8,534 nucleotides of DNA, from NCBI GenBank assembly GCA_902588335.1, contig CACIOV010000030.1, positions 1-8,534 of the forward strand, given 5' to 3'. Both the position numbers and the translations under genes were made by a program. Origin of the DNA: an uncultured Pelagibacteraceae bacterium (GTDB taxonomy: Bacteria; Pseudomonadota; Alphaproteobacteria; Pelagibacterales; Pelagibacteraceae). Shown here in pieces: positions 1-6,059 of this stretch. The notes below the pieces were generated by a model. It was given only the letters and a program-made list of their open reading frames with translations, had not been told where the DNA came from and did no database searches. The stretch's first letter is position 1. Each line of letters opens with the position of its first letter.

Positions 1-1
1 A

Positions 2-1180
2 ATATCTATCTCTTTTTCGCTGTTTGGTTATGTGTATGTTTTAGCAAGAGCTTCTTTTTATTATCAGTCACAAAATTTAATTGATGCTGGAAAAAATTTA
101 GGATTATCATCTAAAAAAACATTTCTAAAAATCATTCTTCCATCTGCAAGGCCAGCTATAATTGTTGGACTATCATTAGTTGCTATGGAAACTTTATCTG
201 ATTTTGGGACTGTTTCTTTTTTTAGCATATCAACATTAACTACAGCCATATATAATTCTTGGATTGCTTTTGATGATTTGGCATCTGCAAACCAACTATC
301 ATTTATATTATTATTATTTATTTTATTTTTATTTTTTGTTGAAAACTTTTCAAGAAGGGGTGCGAGATATCACTCACCATCAAGAGGAGGTTTTGTAAAA
401 AAACAAAAAATTAAACTTAGAGGTTTGAAATCTTTTTATGTAATTATTTTTTGCAGTACGCTATTTTTTTGCAGTTTCGTTTTTCCTGTTATGCAGATGG
501 TATATTGGACTTTTAAATTTCCTAAATATTTGCAAGATCTAAATTTTTGGAGCATAGGATTCAATACTCTTTTATTGGTATTTTTATCATGTATTCTAAT
601 GGTTGCTTTTGCTTTTATTTCAAATTATGGAAATAGAGTAACTAAAAGTAAATTTCTCAATGCATTAACAGCCTTTTCCGTATCAGGTTATGCGATTCCA
701 GGCGTAATTCTTGCGGTAGCCTTTATAACTTTGGTTTCTTATTTAGATAGTTTGTTATTTTTTAATTTTAAAACAATGTTCATAGGTTCTGTGTTTGGAC
801 TTGTAGTAGTTTACTTTGTTAGATTTTTCGCTTTATCATCAAATGGCATTAAATCGGGATATTTAAAAATTAATCAATCAATGGACGAAAGTGCTTATCT
901 TTTAGGATATTCAAAGTTCAAAACTTTTACTAAAGTTCATATTCCTTATCTTAGGAATAGTATATTTTTAATAAGTATTTTAATTGCAATAGAAATAATT
1001 AAAGAATTACCTATTACTTTAATACTAAGACCATTTAATTTTGAAACATTTGCTACAACAGCTTACATTTATGCTTCCCAAGACCTCCTGGAAGCTGCAG
1101 CGGCACCATCACTATTTCTAATTTTAATAGCTAGTGTGTTTATTTTATTTGTTTCAAAATATATACTGTCTGATAATTAA
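2..1180 (+). CDS. fbpB: Ferric iron ABC transporter, fused permease (5'-truncated by window edge)
   Basis: Inner-membrane permease of a periplasmic-binding-protein-dependent Fe(III) importer. The frame is open from base 2 with no stop upstream, so the ATG at 32 is internal; about 392 residues are present, and as the family is usually about 530-560 aa, roughly 150 N-terminal residues lie outside. Counting from that ATG, there are two EAA-type coupling loops, around residues 18-26 (DAGKNLGLS) and 285-293 (DESAYLLGY), which shows the two-domain fused form in which one chain supplies both membrane halves. The stretches METLSDFGTVSFF (about 52-64) and KELPITLILRPFNFETF (about 324-340) are typical of the FbpB/SfuB iron branch. 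Many hydrophobic segments flank a basic linker near residues 108-132. The ATPase gene follows after 8 bases; the binding protein gene is not in view. The thiamine permease ThiP is also fused, but these motifs fit iron better; substrate remains inferred. Confidence 0.88.
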   Translation: MSISFSLFGYVYVLARASFYYQSQNLIDAGKNLGLSSKKTFLKIILPSARPAIIVGLSLVAMETLSDFGTVSFFSISTLTTAIYNSWIAFDDLASANQLSFILLLFILFLFFVENFSRRGARYHSPSRGGFVKKQKIKLRGLKSFYVIIFCSTLFFCSFVFPVMQMVYWTFKFPKYLQDLNFWSIGFNTLLLVFLSCILMVAFAFISNYGNRVTKSKFLNALTAFSVSGYAIPGVILAVAFITLVSYLDSLLFFNFKTMFIGSVFGLVVVYFVRFFALSSNGIKSGYLKINQSMDESAYLLGYSKFKTFTKVHIPYLRNSIFLISILIAIEIIKELPITLILRPFNFETFATTAYIYASQDLLEAAAAPSLFLILIASVFILFVSKYILSDN

Positions 1181-1188
1181 TAGATCAT

Positions 1189-2247
1189 ATGAGTGAGAAT
1201 TTTTTAGAAATTCAAGACGTTACTTTTGCCGCAAGCAAAAAAAATAAGGTTAATAATGTTACTTTTAATTTAAAAAAAGAAGGAGAAATAATTTGTTTGT
1301 TAGGACCTTCAGGAATAGGAAAAACCACAATACTTAGAACAATTGCTGGCTTAGAAAAAATTGAATCGGGAAAAATTATTTTAAGAGGAGAAACTATTTC
1401 ATCATCTAATTTTCATATGGAGCCTGAAAAAAGAAATGTAGCTCTTTCTTTTCAAGAAAATTGTTTATTTCCGCATTATAATGTTATTGATAATATTAAA
1501 TTTGGTGCTGACAGAAATAAGAATAAAAAATTTAATTTTACAGTTTATGATTTAATTAATTTATTACACTTGGAAGAAATTCAGCAAAAATATCCACATC
1601 AAATTAGTGCTGGAGAGGCGCAAAGAGTTTCTTTAGCTCGTTCTTTAATGTCCAAACCTGATTTATTACTATTGGATGAGCCATTTTCCAATATAGATCA
1701 AAGTTTGAAAGAAGAATTACAACTCAAGATTAAAAAAATTTTGAATGAAGTTAATATTTCAACAATAATGGTTACCCATGATTCTTACGAAGCTTTTTAT
1801 ATGGGTAACAAGTGTGGTATTATTCTAAATCAGTCTTTAAAACAGTTTGATATTCCATACAATATTTATCACTACCCAAATTCGATTGAGGTAGTTAATT
1901 TTCTAAATAGGGGAATCTTAATTGAAGCTATGGTAACAGGAGAGGACAGCTTAGAAAACACTGAATTAGGAACAATTAAGGGAAATTTTATTAAAAAACA
2001 AAATCTTGGTTCGTCAGTTAAACTTTTAATTCAACCCGAAGATTTAGAGCACGATGATCAAAGCAATTTAAAACTAGAGGTAGTGGATAGAAAATTTAGA
2101 GGAACAAATTTTATATATACTCTTAAAACAATGAATAATCAGCGTATTCCAGTTTTTGTACATTCCCACCATGAACATCAACATAAAATCAAAGATAAAT
2201 TTGGAATTAAAAGACCAATTTACATCGATCATTTAGTTTGCTTTTGA
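1189..2247 (+). CDS. fbpC: Ferric iron ABC transporter, ATP-binding protein
   Basis: Cytoplasmic ATPase that should power the permease encoded 8 bases upstream. Visible motifs: Walker A GPSGIGKTT (39-47), Q-loop Gln89, signature ISAGEAQRVSLARSL (139-153), Walker B LLLLDEP (159-165, Asp163 and Glu164) and H-loop His197. The signature departs from LSGGQ at three positions (I for L, A for the first G, E for Q) but keeps Ser140 and Gly142. A C-terminal extension of about 110 residues matches the regulatory TOBE-like domain of the 350-aa FbpC class and rules out the short (about 230 aa) ThiQ type. A His-rich stretch HSHHEHQH lies at 325-332; I recall similar His clusters in FbpC C-termini, but cannot check this here. 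No clear Shine-Dalgarno precedes the ATG, so translation probably couples to the upstream gene. The substrate is inferred from the permease. Confidence 0.9.
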   Translation: MSENFLEIQDVTFAASKKNKVNNVTFNLKKEGEIICLLGPSGIGKTTILRTIAGLEKIESGKIILRGETISSSNFHMEPEKRNVALSFQENCLFPHYNVIDNIKFGADRNKNKKFNFTVYDLINLLHLEEIQQKYPHQISAGEAQRVSLARSLMSKPDLLLLDEPFSNIDQSLKEELQLKIKKILNEVNISTIMVTHDSYEAFYMGNKCGIILNQSLKQFDIPYNIYHYPNSIEVVNFLNRGILIEAMVTGEDSLENTELGTIKGNFIKKQNLGSSVKLLIQPEDLEHDDQSNLKLEVVDRKFRGTNFIYTLKTMNNQRIPVFVHSHHEHQHKIKDKFGIKRPIYIDHLVCF

Positions 2248-2264
2248 AATAATAGCATTATAAA
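2238..2264 (+). promoter_or_regulatory. Possible promoter for the riboswitch and thiV transcript
   Basis: A -10-like TATAAA lies at 2259-2264, and a weak -35-like TTGCTT at 2238-2243, 15 bases upstream. The predicted start near 2271 would fall inside the 5' strand of riboswitch helix P1 (2268-2272), so either transcription starts a few bases earlier or the leader is read through from the ABC genes. In sequence this AT-rich such matches occur by chance; this is a weak call. Confidence 0.25.
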
Positions 2265-2267
2265 TTT

Positions 2268-2338
2268 TCTTTATGGGGTGCCTAACGGCTGAGAATAAAC
2301 TCTATGAACCTGACTGGTAATTCAGTAAGGGAAAAAGA
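2268..2338 (+). promoter_or_regulatory. TPP riboswitch (thi box), compact, translational type
   Basis: Thiamine pyrophosphate aptamer controlling thiV. Consensus elements occur in order: GGGGTGCC (2275-2282), GGCTGAGA (2287-2294, the pyrimidine-binding J3-2), TGAACCTGA (2305-2313) and GTAAGGGAA (2325-2333). A consistent hand fold is P1 2268-2272 with 2334-2338; P2 2275-2279 with 2299-2303 (two G-U pairs); P3 only three pairs, 2280-2282 with 2287-2289, closed by the loop TAAC; P4 2309-2311 with 2328-2330; P5 2313-2316 with 2323-2326. There is no separate expression platform: the Shine-Dalgarno lies in P4, and P1 includes the A of the thiV ATG. From known TPP riboswitch behaviour, bound TPP should close P1 and P4 and block initiation. 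The aptamer identity is secure; the exact helices are inferred. Confidence 0.93.
2327..2332 (+). promoter_or_regulatory. Ribosome binding site of thiV, embedded in the riboswitch
   Basis: AAGGGA ends 5 bases before the ATG at 2338 and supports that start. The same bases form the 3' strand of aptamer helix P4 and the following junction, so ribosome access and TPP binding should be mutually exclusive. Confidence 0.75.
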
Positions 2339-3795
2339 TGGAAACACGAATATATTTTTTAAGTCAAAATTTAACTTTACTAATAATTATTTTAGTTAGT
2401 TTGTTATTTGCGTTAATTGGAATTTTATATTCAAGAAATAATCAAGATCTATCAAATTATTTAACAGCAGGCAGGAATGTCGGAGTTTTATCTTTAACAA
2501 CAAGTTTGGTAGCTTCTGCACTGGGAGCCTGGATACTTTTTGGACCTGCATCAGCCGCAACCTGGGGAGGCTTAGGTTCTGTTATAGGTTATTCTCTTGG
2601 AGCAGCTTTTCCAATGATAGCTTTCATTTTTTTGGGAATAAAAATAAGAAAAATTTTTCCCGGTGGAAATACTCTTACAGAGTTTATTTACAAAAAATTT
2701 GGTAAAAATATTTTTAAGTTAATTTTAATATTAACTATTTTTTATATGTTTATATTTTTGTGTGCAGAAGTTACAGCGGTATCAATGTTAGTAAATTATA
2801 TTTCTGGAACATCCTTATGGATAACGGCAACACTAATTATAATTACAACACTAATCTATACTTTGTATGGAGGTTTACGAGCATCTATTCTTACTGACAA
2901 TATTCAATTTTTTATAGTTTTAATATTATTATTAATTTCTGCTTATTATTTATTTTCTGTAAATTTAAATAATAATTCGTTTGAGTTAGTAAAAAATAAT
3001 TCTAGTCAATTATTAGACAGCAAATATATTCCAAACTATACAGCGGGAATTACTTTTTTTATTGCCGTGGCAGCCACTAATCTTTTTCATCAAGGAAATT
3101 GGCAGAGAATTTTTGCTGCAAGAAATAATGAAGTTTTAAAAAAAAGTTTAATTCTTTCATTTATCATAATTATACCAATTGTTTTTTTTATGGGTATAAG
3201 TGGAATAATAGCAATATCGATTGATACTAAAGTAAATCCAGATTTAGCTTTTTTTTCTATTCTTTTAAAAGATAAAGCAGAGTTTTTATCTATAGGAATT
3301 GTTATTCTTGCAGTATCATTAACTGTTAGCACTGTAGATACGTTAGTAAACGCGATTTCAAGCTTAGTAGTTGTGGATGGAAAGAAAATCTACAAAACAT
3401 CGATAAAATGTAATTTTTTATTAATTTCAAATTTTTTTATCATAATTTTATGTGCTATTTCTCTCATTATTGCATCAAAAGGTTATAGTATTTTATATCT
3501 GTTTTTATTAGCGGATCTTTTATGTTGCGCTGCCGCATTTACAATTTTTTACGGTTTTTATCAGAAAAATTTTAGCGAAAAGAAATCTATCATAGCAATA
3601 TTATCGGGTTTATTTCTTGGTCTATTATTTTTCCCTAGTCCCGATTTTTCCAAAAGTATTTTGGTAGGAACAATGTTACCATTTGATTTATTTGCTCAAA
3701 TTGTATCGAGTTCATTGTTATTTTGGTCTTTTTTATTAGCAACAGTTAGTCCAGTAATTGTTATAATAAGCTATGATTCCTTTAAAAGACGATAA
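2338..3795 (+). CDS. thiV: Sodium:solute symporter, ThiV-type thiamine-precursor transporter
   Basis: Inner-membrane secondary transporter of the sodium:solute symporter (SSS) family, 485 aa, a usual length. About 12-13 hydrophobic segments are visible. The sequence YGGLRASILTDNIQFF (177-192) is the SSS-type signature, and an N-terminal YLTAGRNVG (41-49) is typical of the family. Function is assigned from control: the gene sits directly behind a TPP riboswitch, and SSS transporters in this position are named ThiV; in SAR11 this protein is proposed to import the thiamine pyrimidine precursor HMP, which these cells cannot make. Neither sodium coupling nor substrate can be read from the sequence alone, so thiamine, HMP or a related pyrimidine all remain possible. 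The start at 2338 is fixed by the Shine-Dalgarno in the riboswitch. Its last 23 bases overlap the rhomboid gene, which suggests a shared transcript. Confidence 0.88.
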   Translation: METRIYFLSQNLTLLIIILVSLLFALIGILYSRNNQDLSNYLTAGRNVGVLSLTTSLVASALGAWILFGPASAATWGGLGSVIGYSLGAAFPMIAFIFLGIKIRKIFPGGNTLTEFIYKKFGKNIFKLILILTIFYMFIFLCAEVTAVSMLVNYISGTSLWITATLIIITTLIYTLYGGLRASILTDNIQFFIVLILLLISAYYLFSVNLNNNSFELVKNNSSQLLDSKYIPNYTAGITFFIAVAATNLFHQGNWQRIFAARNNEVLKKSLILSFIIIIPIVFFMGISGIIAISIDTKVNPDLAFFSILLKDKAEFLSIGIVILAVSLTVSTVDTLVNAISSLVVVDGKKIYKTSIKCNFLLISNFFIIILCAISLIIASKGYSILYLFLLADLLCCAAAFTIFYGFYQKNFSEKKSIIAILSGLFLGLLFFPSPDFSKSILVGTMLPFDLFAQIVSSSLLFWSFLLATVSPVIVIISYDSFKRR

Positions 3796-4456
3796 TCCGA
3801 CTTCAAATAAACCATTTGTAACCTATTTTTTAATTGGTTTGTGTATCTTGATTTTTTTGATTCAACTTAGTTCTCAATCATATAAAACTGGTCAGCTTTT
3901 TTATTCATATGGATTAATTCCTTCAGTATTGATGGGGCATAATCAATTACCAATGGATCTTTATGCTGTACCAGCATACTTAACGATCTTTACTTCAATG
4001 TTTATGCACGGAGGTTTTATGCATTTGATAGGAAATATGCTTTACATGTGGATTTTTGCTGACAATATTGAAGATAACCTAGGACCATCAAAGTTTTTAA
4101 TTTTTTATCTTCTTGCAGGAATAGTAGCTGCAATGACACAGGTTTTAATGGATACTCAATCACAGATACCTATGGTAGGAGCAAGTGGAGCAATTGGTGG
4201 AGTATTAGGAGCTTATTTAATTAATCATCCTAATGCTAGAGTTTTGGTGTTGATTCCTTTTGGTTTTTTTAGTCAATTAATAAAAATAAGAGCATTATAT
4301 GTTTTAGGATTTTGGTTTATTCTTCAATTTATATCGACAGGTGGAGGGGTGGCTTATGCAGCTCACATAGGTGGTTTTGTTACTGGTATGATTTTGATAT
4401 TATTTTTTAACAAAAAAAGAAAAAAAAATAAATTTGTGAAAGGACCATGGGATTAA
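3773..4456 (+). CDS. Rhomboid family intramembrane serine protease
   Basis: Polytopic membrane protease that cuts single-pass proteins within or near the membrane. The 227-aa chain has six or so hydrophobic segments. Active-site elements are intact: HxxxN in the second core segment (His84 and Asn88 in MHLIGN), the nucleophile Ser138 in GASGAIGG (136-143), and the partner His198 in AAHIGG (197-201). The N-terminus MIPLKDDNPTSNKPFVTY is the usual start of alphaproteobacterial rhomboids, so the 23-base overlap with thiV is real rather than a start error. No Shine-Dalgarno precedes the ATG, so translation probably depends on ribosomes finishing thiV. The C-terminus is strongly basic (KKRKKNK) and presumably cytoplasmic. 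The gene overlaps rseP, another intramembrane protease, by 10 bases. Physiological substrates are unknown. Confidence 0.93.
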   Translation: MIPLKDDNPTSNKPFVTYFLIGLCILIFLIQLSSQSYKTGQLFYSYGLIPSVLMGHNQLPMDLYAVPAYLTIFTSMFMHGGFMHLIGNMLYMWIFADNIEDNLGPSKFLIFYLLAGIVAAMTQVLMDTQSQIPMVGASGAIGGVLGAYLINHPNARVLVLIPFGFFSQLIKIRALYVLGFWFILQFISTGGGVAYAAHIGGFVTGMILILFFNKKRKKNKFVKGPWD

Positions 4457-5556
4457 TAAATTATATAGTACCATTTGTTATTTTACTTACCATTGTAGTT
4501 TTTATACATGAGTATGGTCATTATTATTTTGCAAAAAAATATGGAGTAGGTGTAACAGATTTTTCAATAGGTTTTGGAAGAGAAATTTTTGGATGGAATG
4601 ATAAATCAGGAACTCGTTGGAAAATTTGTTGGTTACCTTTAGGAGGATATGTAAAATTTTTTGGAGATAGAAATGTTTTTAGTCAATCTGAACAACAAAA
4701 TATAATTAAAGAATACAACGAAGAAGACCAAAAAAAATTATTTATATTAAAACCTATATATCAACGCTCTATAATTGTTGCTGCAGGACCGTTAGCTAAT
4801 TTTGTTTTAGCAATATTAATTTTTGCGATCATTAATATGATTTCTGGAAAGGATATGACACCAGCAATAATAAGTGAAGTTCAAGAAGGAAGTCCTGCGT
4901 TTATTGCAGGAATGAAAAAAAATGACAAAATAATATCTATTGATAATAAAAGAGTTGAAAGTATCTTAGAAGTATCTACTTTTATAAATACTTCCACATC
5001 TGAAAAAATTGAATTTTTACTTCTTAGAAATGATCAAGAAATTTCTATCTTTGTTAAACCAAATTTAATTGAAGGAAAAGATTCCTTAGGAAATTCTGTA
5101 AAAAAACTTATAGTAGGAATAAAACTTTCGCCCTTGAATAATGAATTTCAAAAGCAGCCACTTGGACCAAATAAAGCTATATATTATTCTTTCAAAGAGG
5201 TTTGGTTTTACAGCATTACATCATTAAAATATTTAGGTAAAAAAGTGATAGGTGAAGGTGATTTTTCTCAGTTAGGAGGGCCAATAAAAATAGCTCAGAT
5301 TACAGGCCAAATAGCTGAACATGGAATTATTCCTTTTTTTACCATCATGGCTTACATTTCAATAAGTTTGGGTCTAATAAATCTGTTCCCAATTCCGATG
5401 CTAGATGGAGGTCATTTAATGTTTTATCTATATGAAGCAATTTTTGGTAAGCCATTAAGCCAAAAAGTACAAGAAGGTTTTTTTCGAATCGGTTTATTTT
5501 TCTTATTATTTTTAATGTTTTTTGTGACTTTTAACGATTTAAAGGGTTTTGGTTGA
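4447..5556 (+). CDS. rseP: RseP/MmpA-type site-2 zinc metalloprotease
   Basis: Inner-membrane zinc protease of the S2P family, which cleaves transmembrane segments such as anti-sigma factors or remnant signal peptides. Zinc ligands are visible: HEYGH (His21, Glu22, His25) in the first membrane helix, and Asp320 in NLFPIPMLDGG (312-322) in a later one. A single PDZ domain spans about 135-205 (QEGSPAFIAGMKKNDKIISI within it), followed by LGGPI (276-280). At 369 aa with one PDZ it matches alphaproteobacterial MmpA rather than the two-PDZ enterobacterial form. Start: the ATG overlaps the rhomboid gene by 10 bases and puts HExxH at the usual distance from the N-terminus; an AAAGGA at 4439-4444 is only 2 bases from the ATG, unusually close, so coupling to rhomboid translation is likely. 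In most alphaproteobacteria rseP lies between dxr and bamA; here neither is adjacent. Confidence 0.94.
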   Translation: MGLINYIVPFVILLTIVVFIHEYGHYYFAKKYGVGVTDFSIGFGREIFGWNDKSGTRWKICWLPLGGYVKFFGDRNVFSQSEQQNIIKEYNEEDQKKLFILKPIYQRSIIVAAGPLANFVLAILIFAIINMISGKDMTPAIISEVQEGSPAFIAGMKKNDKIISIDNKRVESILEVSTFINTSTSEKIEFLLLRNDQEISIFVKPNLIEGKDSLGNSVKKLIVGIKLSPLNNEFQKQPLGPNKAIYYSFKEVWFYSITSLKYLGKKVIGEGDFSQLGGPIKIAQITGQIAEHGIIPFFTIMAYISISLGLINLFPIPMLDGGHLMFYLYEAIFGKPLSQKVQEGFFRIGLFFLLFLMFFVTFNDLKGFG

Positions 5557-5727
5557 TTTTAATTTAAGCTTATAAAAAACTTCAAATAGATAAAAAACCC
5601 AGTAAAATCAATGCTTTTTGCTTTATAAACTATATATTGTGTTGATATCTTTAATAAATACTAAAAAAAATGTTGATTTTCCTAGCATTTATGAGAAGAG
5701 TAAAAAAATGCACAAAAAGGGGCTAAA
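5557..5727. other. Intergenic region between rseP and hup
   Basis: A 171-base AT-rich gap. It contains a 9-bp perfect inverted repeat, TTGATTTTA (5553-5561, overlapping the rseP stop) and TAAAATCAA (5603-5611), but with 41 bases between the arms and no strong T-tract, so it is not a convincing terminator. Several TATA-like hexamers and TTGATA (5642-5647) occur, none at canonical promoter spacing. hup most likely has its own promoter here; I could not place it. Confidence 0.4.
5717..5722 (+). promoter_or_regulatory. Strong ribosome binding site of hup
   Basis: AAGGGG ends 5 bases before the ATG at 5728. It is one of the few good Shine-Dalgarno sequences in the window, fitting a highly expressed nucleoid protein, and fixes the hup start. 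It lies inside a 7-codon frame (MHKKGLK) that starts at 5708 and stops at 5729-5731, overlapping the hup ATG. Confidence 0.7.
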
Positions 5728-6003
5728 ATGAACAAAAAACAACTAGTTGCAAAGATATCATCTTCAATGAATCTTAGTAAAGCTGATGCAGAGCGTACTT
5801 TTGATGGAATTACTGAGATTATTTTAAGCTGCTTAAAAGGTGATGAGCAGGTTAAAATTGCTGGTTTTGGGACGTATAAGGTCGCAAAAAGAAAAGCTAG
5901 AGTAGGACGAAATCCAAGAACTGGAGAGCAGATACAAATTGCTGCTTCTCAAAAAGTTAAGTTTTTGCCAGCAAAAGCACTTAAAGAGATGTTTAACAAA
6001 TAA
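5728..6003 (+). CDS. hup: HU family DNA-binding protein
   Basis: Small basic nucleoid protein that binds and bends DNA as a dimer. Its 91 aa are the normal HU length. The N-terminal helical part (MNKKQLVAKI to about residue 45) is followed by the HU/IHF signature VKIAGFGTYKVAKRKAR (42-58) and the DNA-intercalating arm with RNPRTGEQI (61-69) including the conserved Pro, then a typical C-terminal FLPAKALKEMF (79-89). The motif VKIAGFGTY favours HU over IHF subunits, which usually carry a different residue pattern there. It has a strong Shine-Dalgarno, its own upstream gap, and a perfect hairpin terminator starting 8 bases after the stop, so it looks like a single-gene transcription unit. In many alphaproteobacteria hup follows lon; here it follows rseP. 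Confidence 0.95.
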   Translation: MNKKQLVAKISSSMNLSKADAERTFDGITEIILSCLKGDEQVKIAGFGTYKVAKRKARVGRNPRTGEQIQIAASQKVKFLPAKALKEMFNK

Positions 6004-6010
6004 ATTTTTA

Positions 6011-6045
6011 AAAACAGCCTTTATATTAGAAATAAAGGCTGTTTT
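6011..6045. terminator. Bidirectional rho-independent terminator between convergent genes
   Basis: A perfect 14-bp inverted repeat: AAAACAGCCTTTAT (6011-6024) and ATAAAGGCTGTTTT (6032-6045) around the 7-base loop ATTAGAA. Read rightward, the stem ends in TTTT then GCTTT; read leftward, it ends in TTTTTAAAAATTT. The hup stop is 8 bases to the left and the minus-strand glycosyltransferase stop 15 bases to the right, so it can end both transcripts. The GC core is AGCC/GGCT. Confidence 0.9.
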
Positions 6046-6059
6046 GCTTTCTCGTTATT

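Noticed and set aside
64..249. 61-codon antisense frame inside the permease gene.
   Set aside because: It lies wholly within a well-supported gene on the other strand, has no ribosome site, and encodes nothing recognisable.
2..2247. The ABC genes could be a thiamine transporter (ThiP/ThiQ), given the TPP riboswitch just downstream.
   Set aside because: The permease carries FbpB-type motifs (DFGTVSFF, KELPITLILRPFNFETF), and the ATPase is 352 aa with a C-terminal extension, whereas ThiQ is about 230 aa. The riboswitch is downstream of both genes and cannot control them in cis.
3090..3332. 80-codon antisense frame inside thiV.
   Set aside because: It is a shadow of a conserved membrane protein gene; its composition mirrors the opposite strand.
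5553..5611. 9-bp perfect inverted repeat after rseP as a terminator.
   Set aside because: The arms are 41 bases apart, AT-only apart from one pair, and not followed by a clean T-tract.
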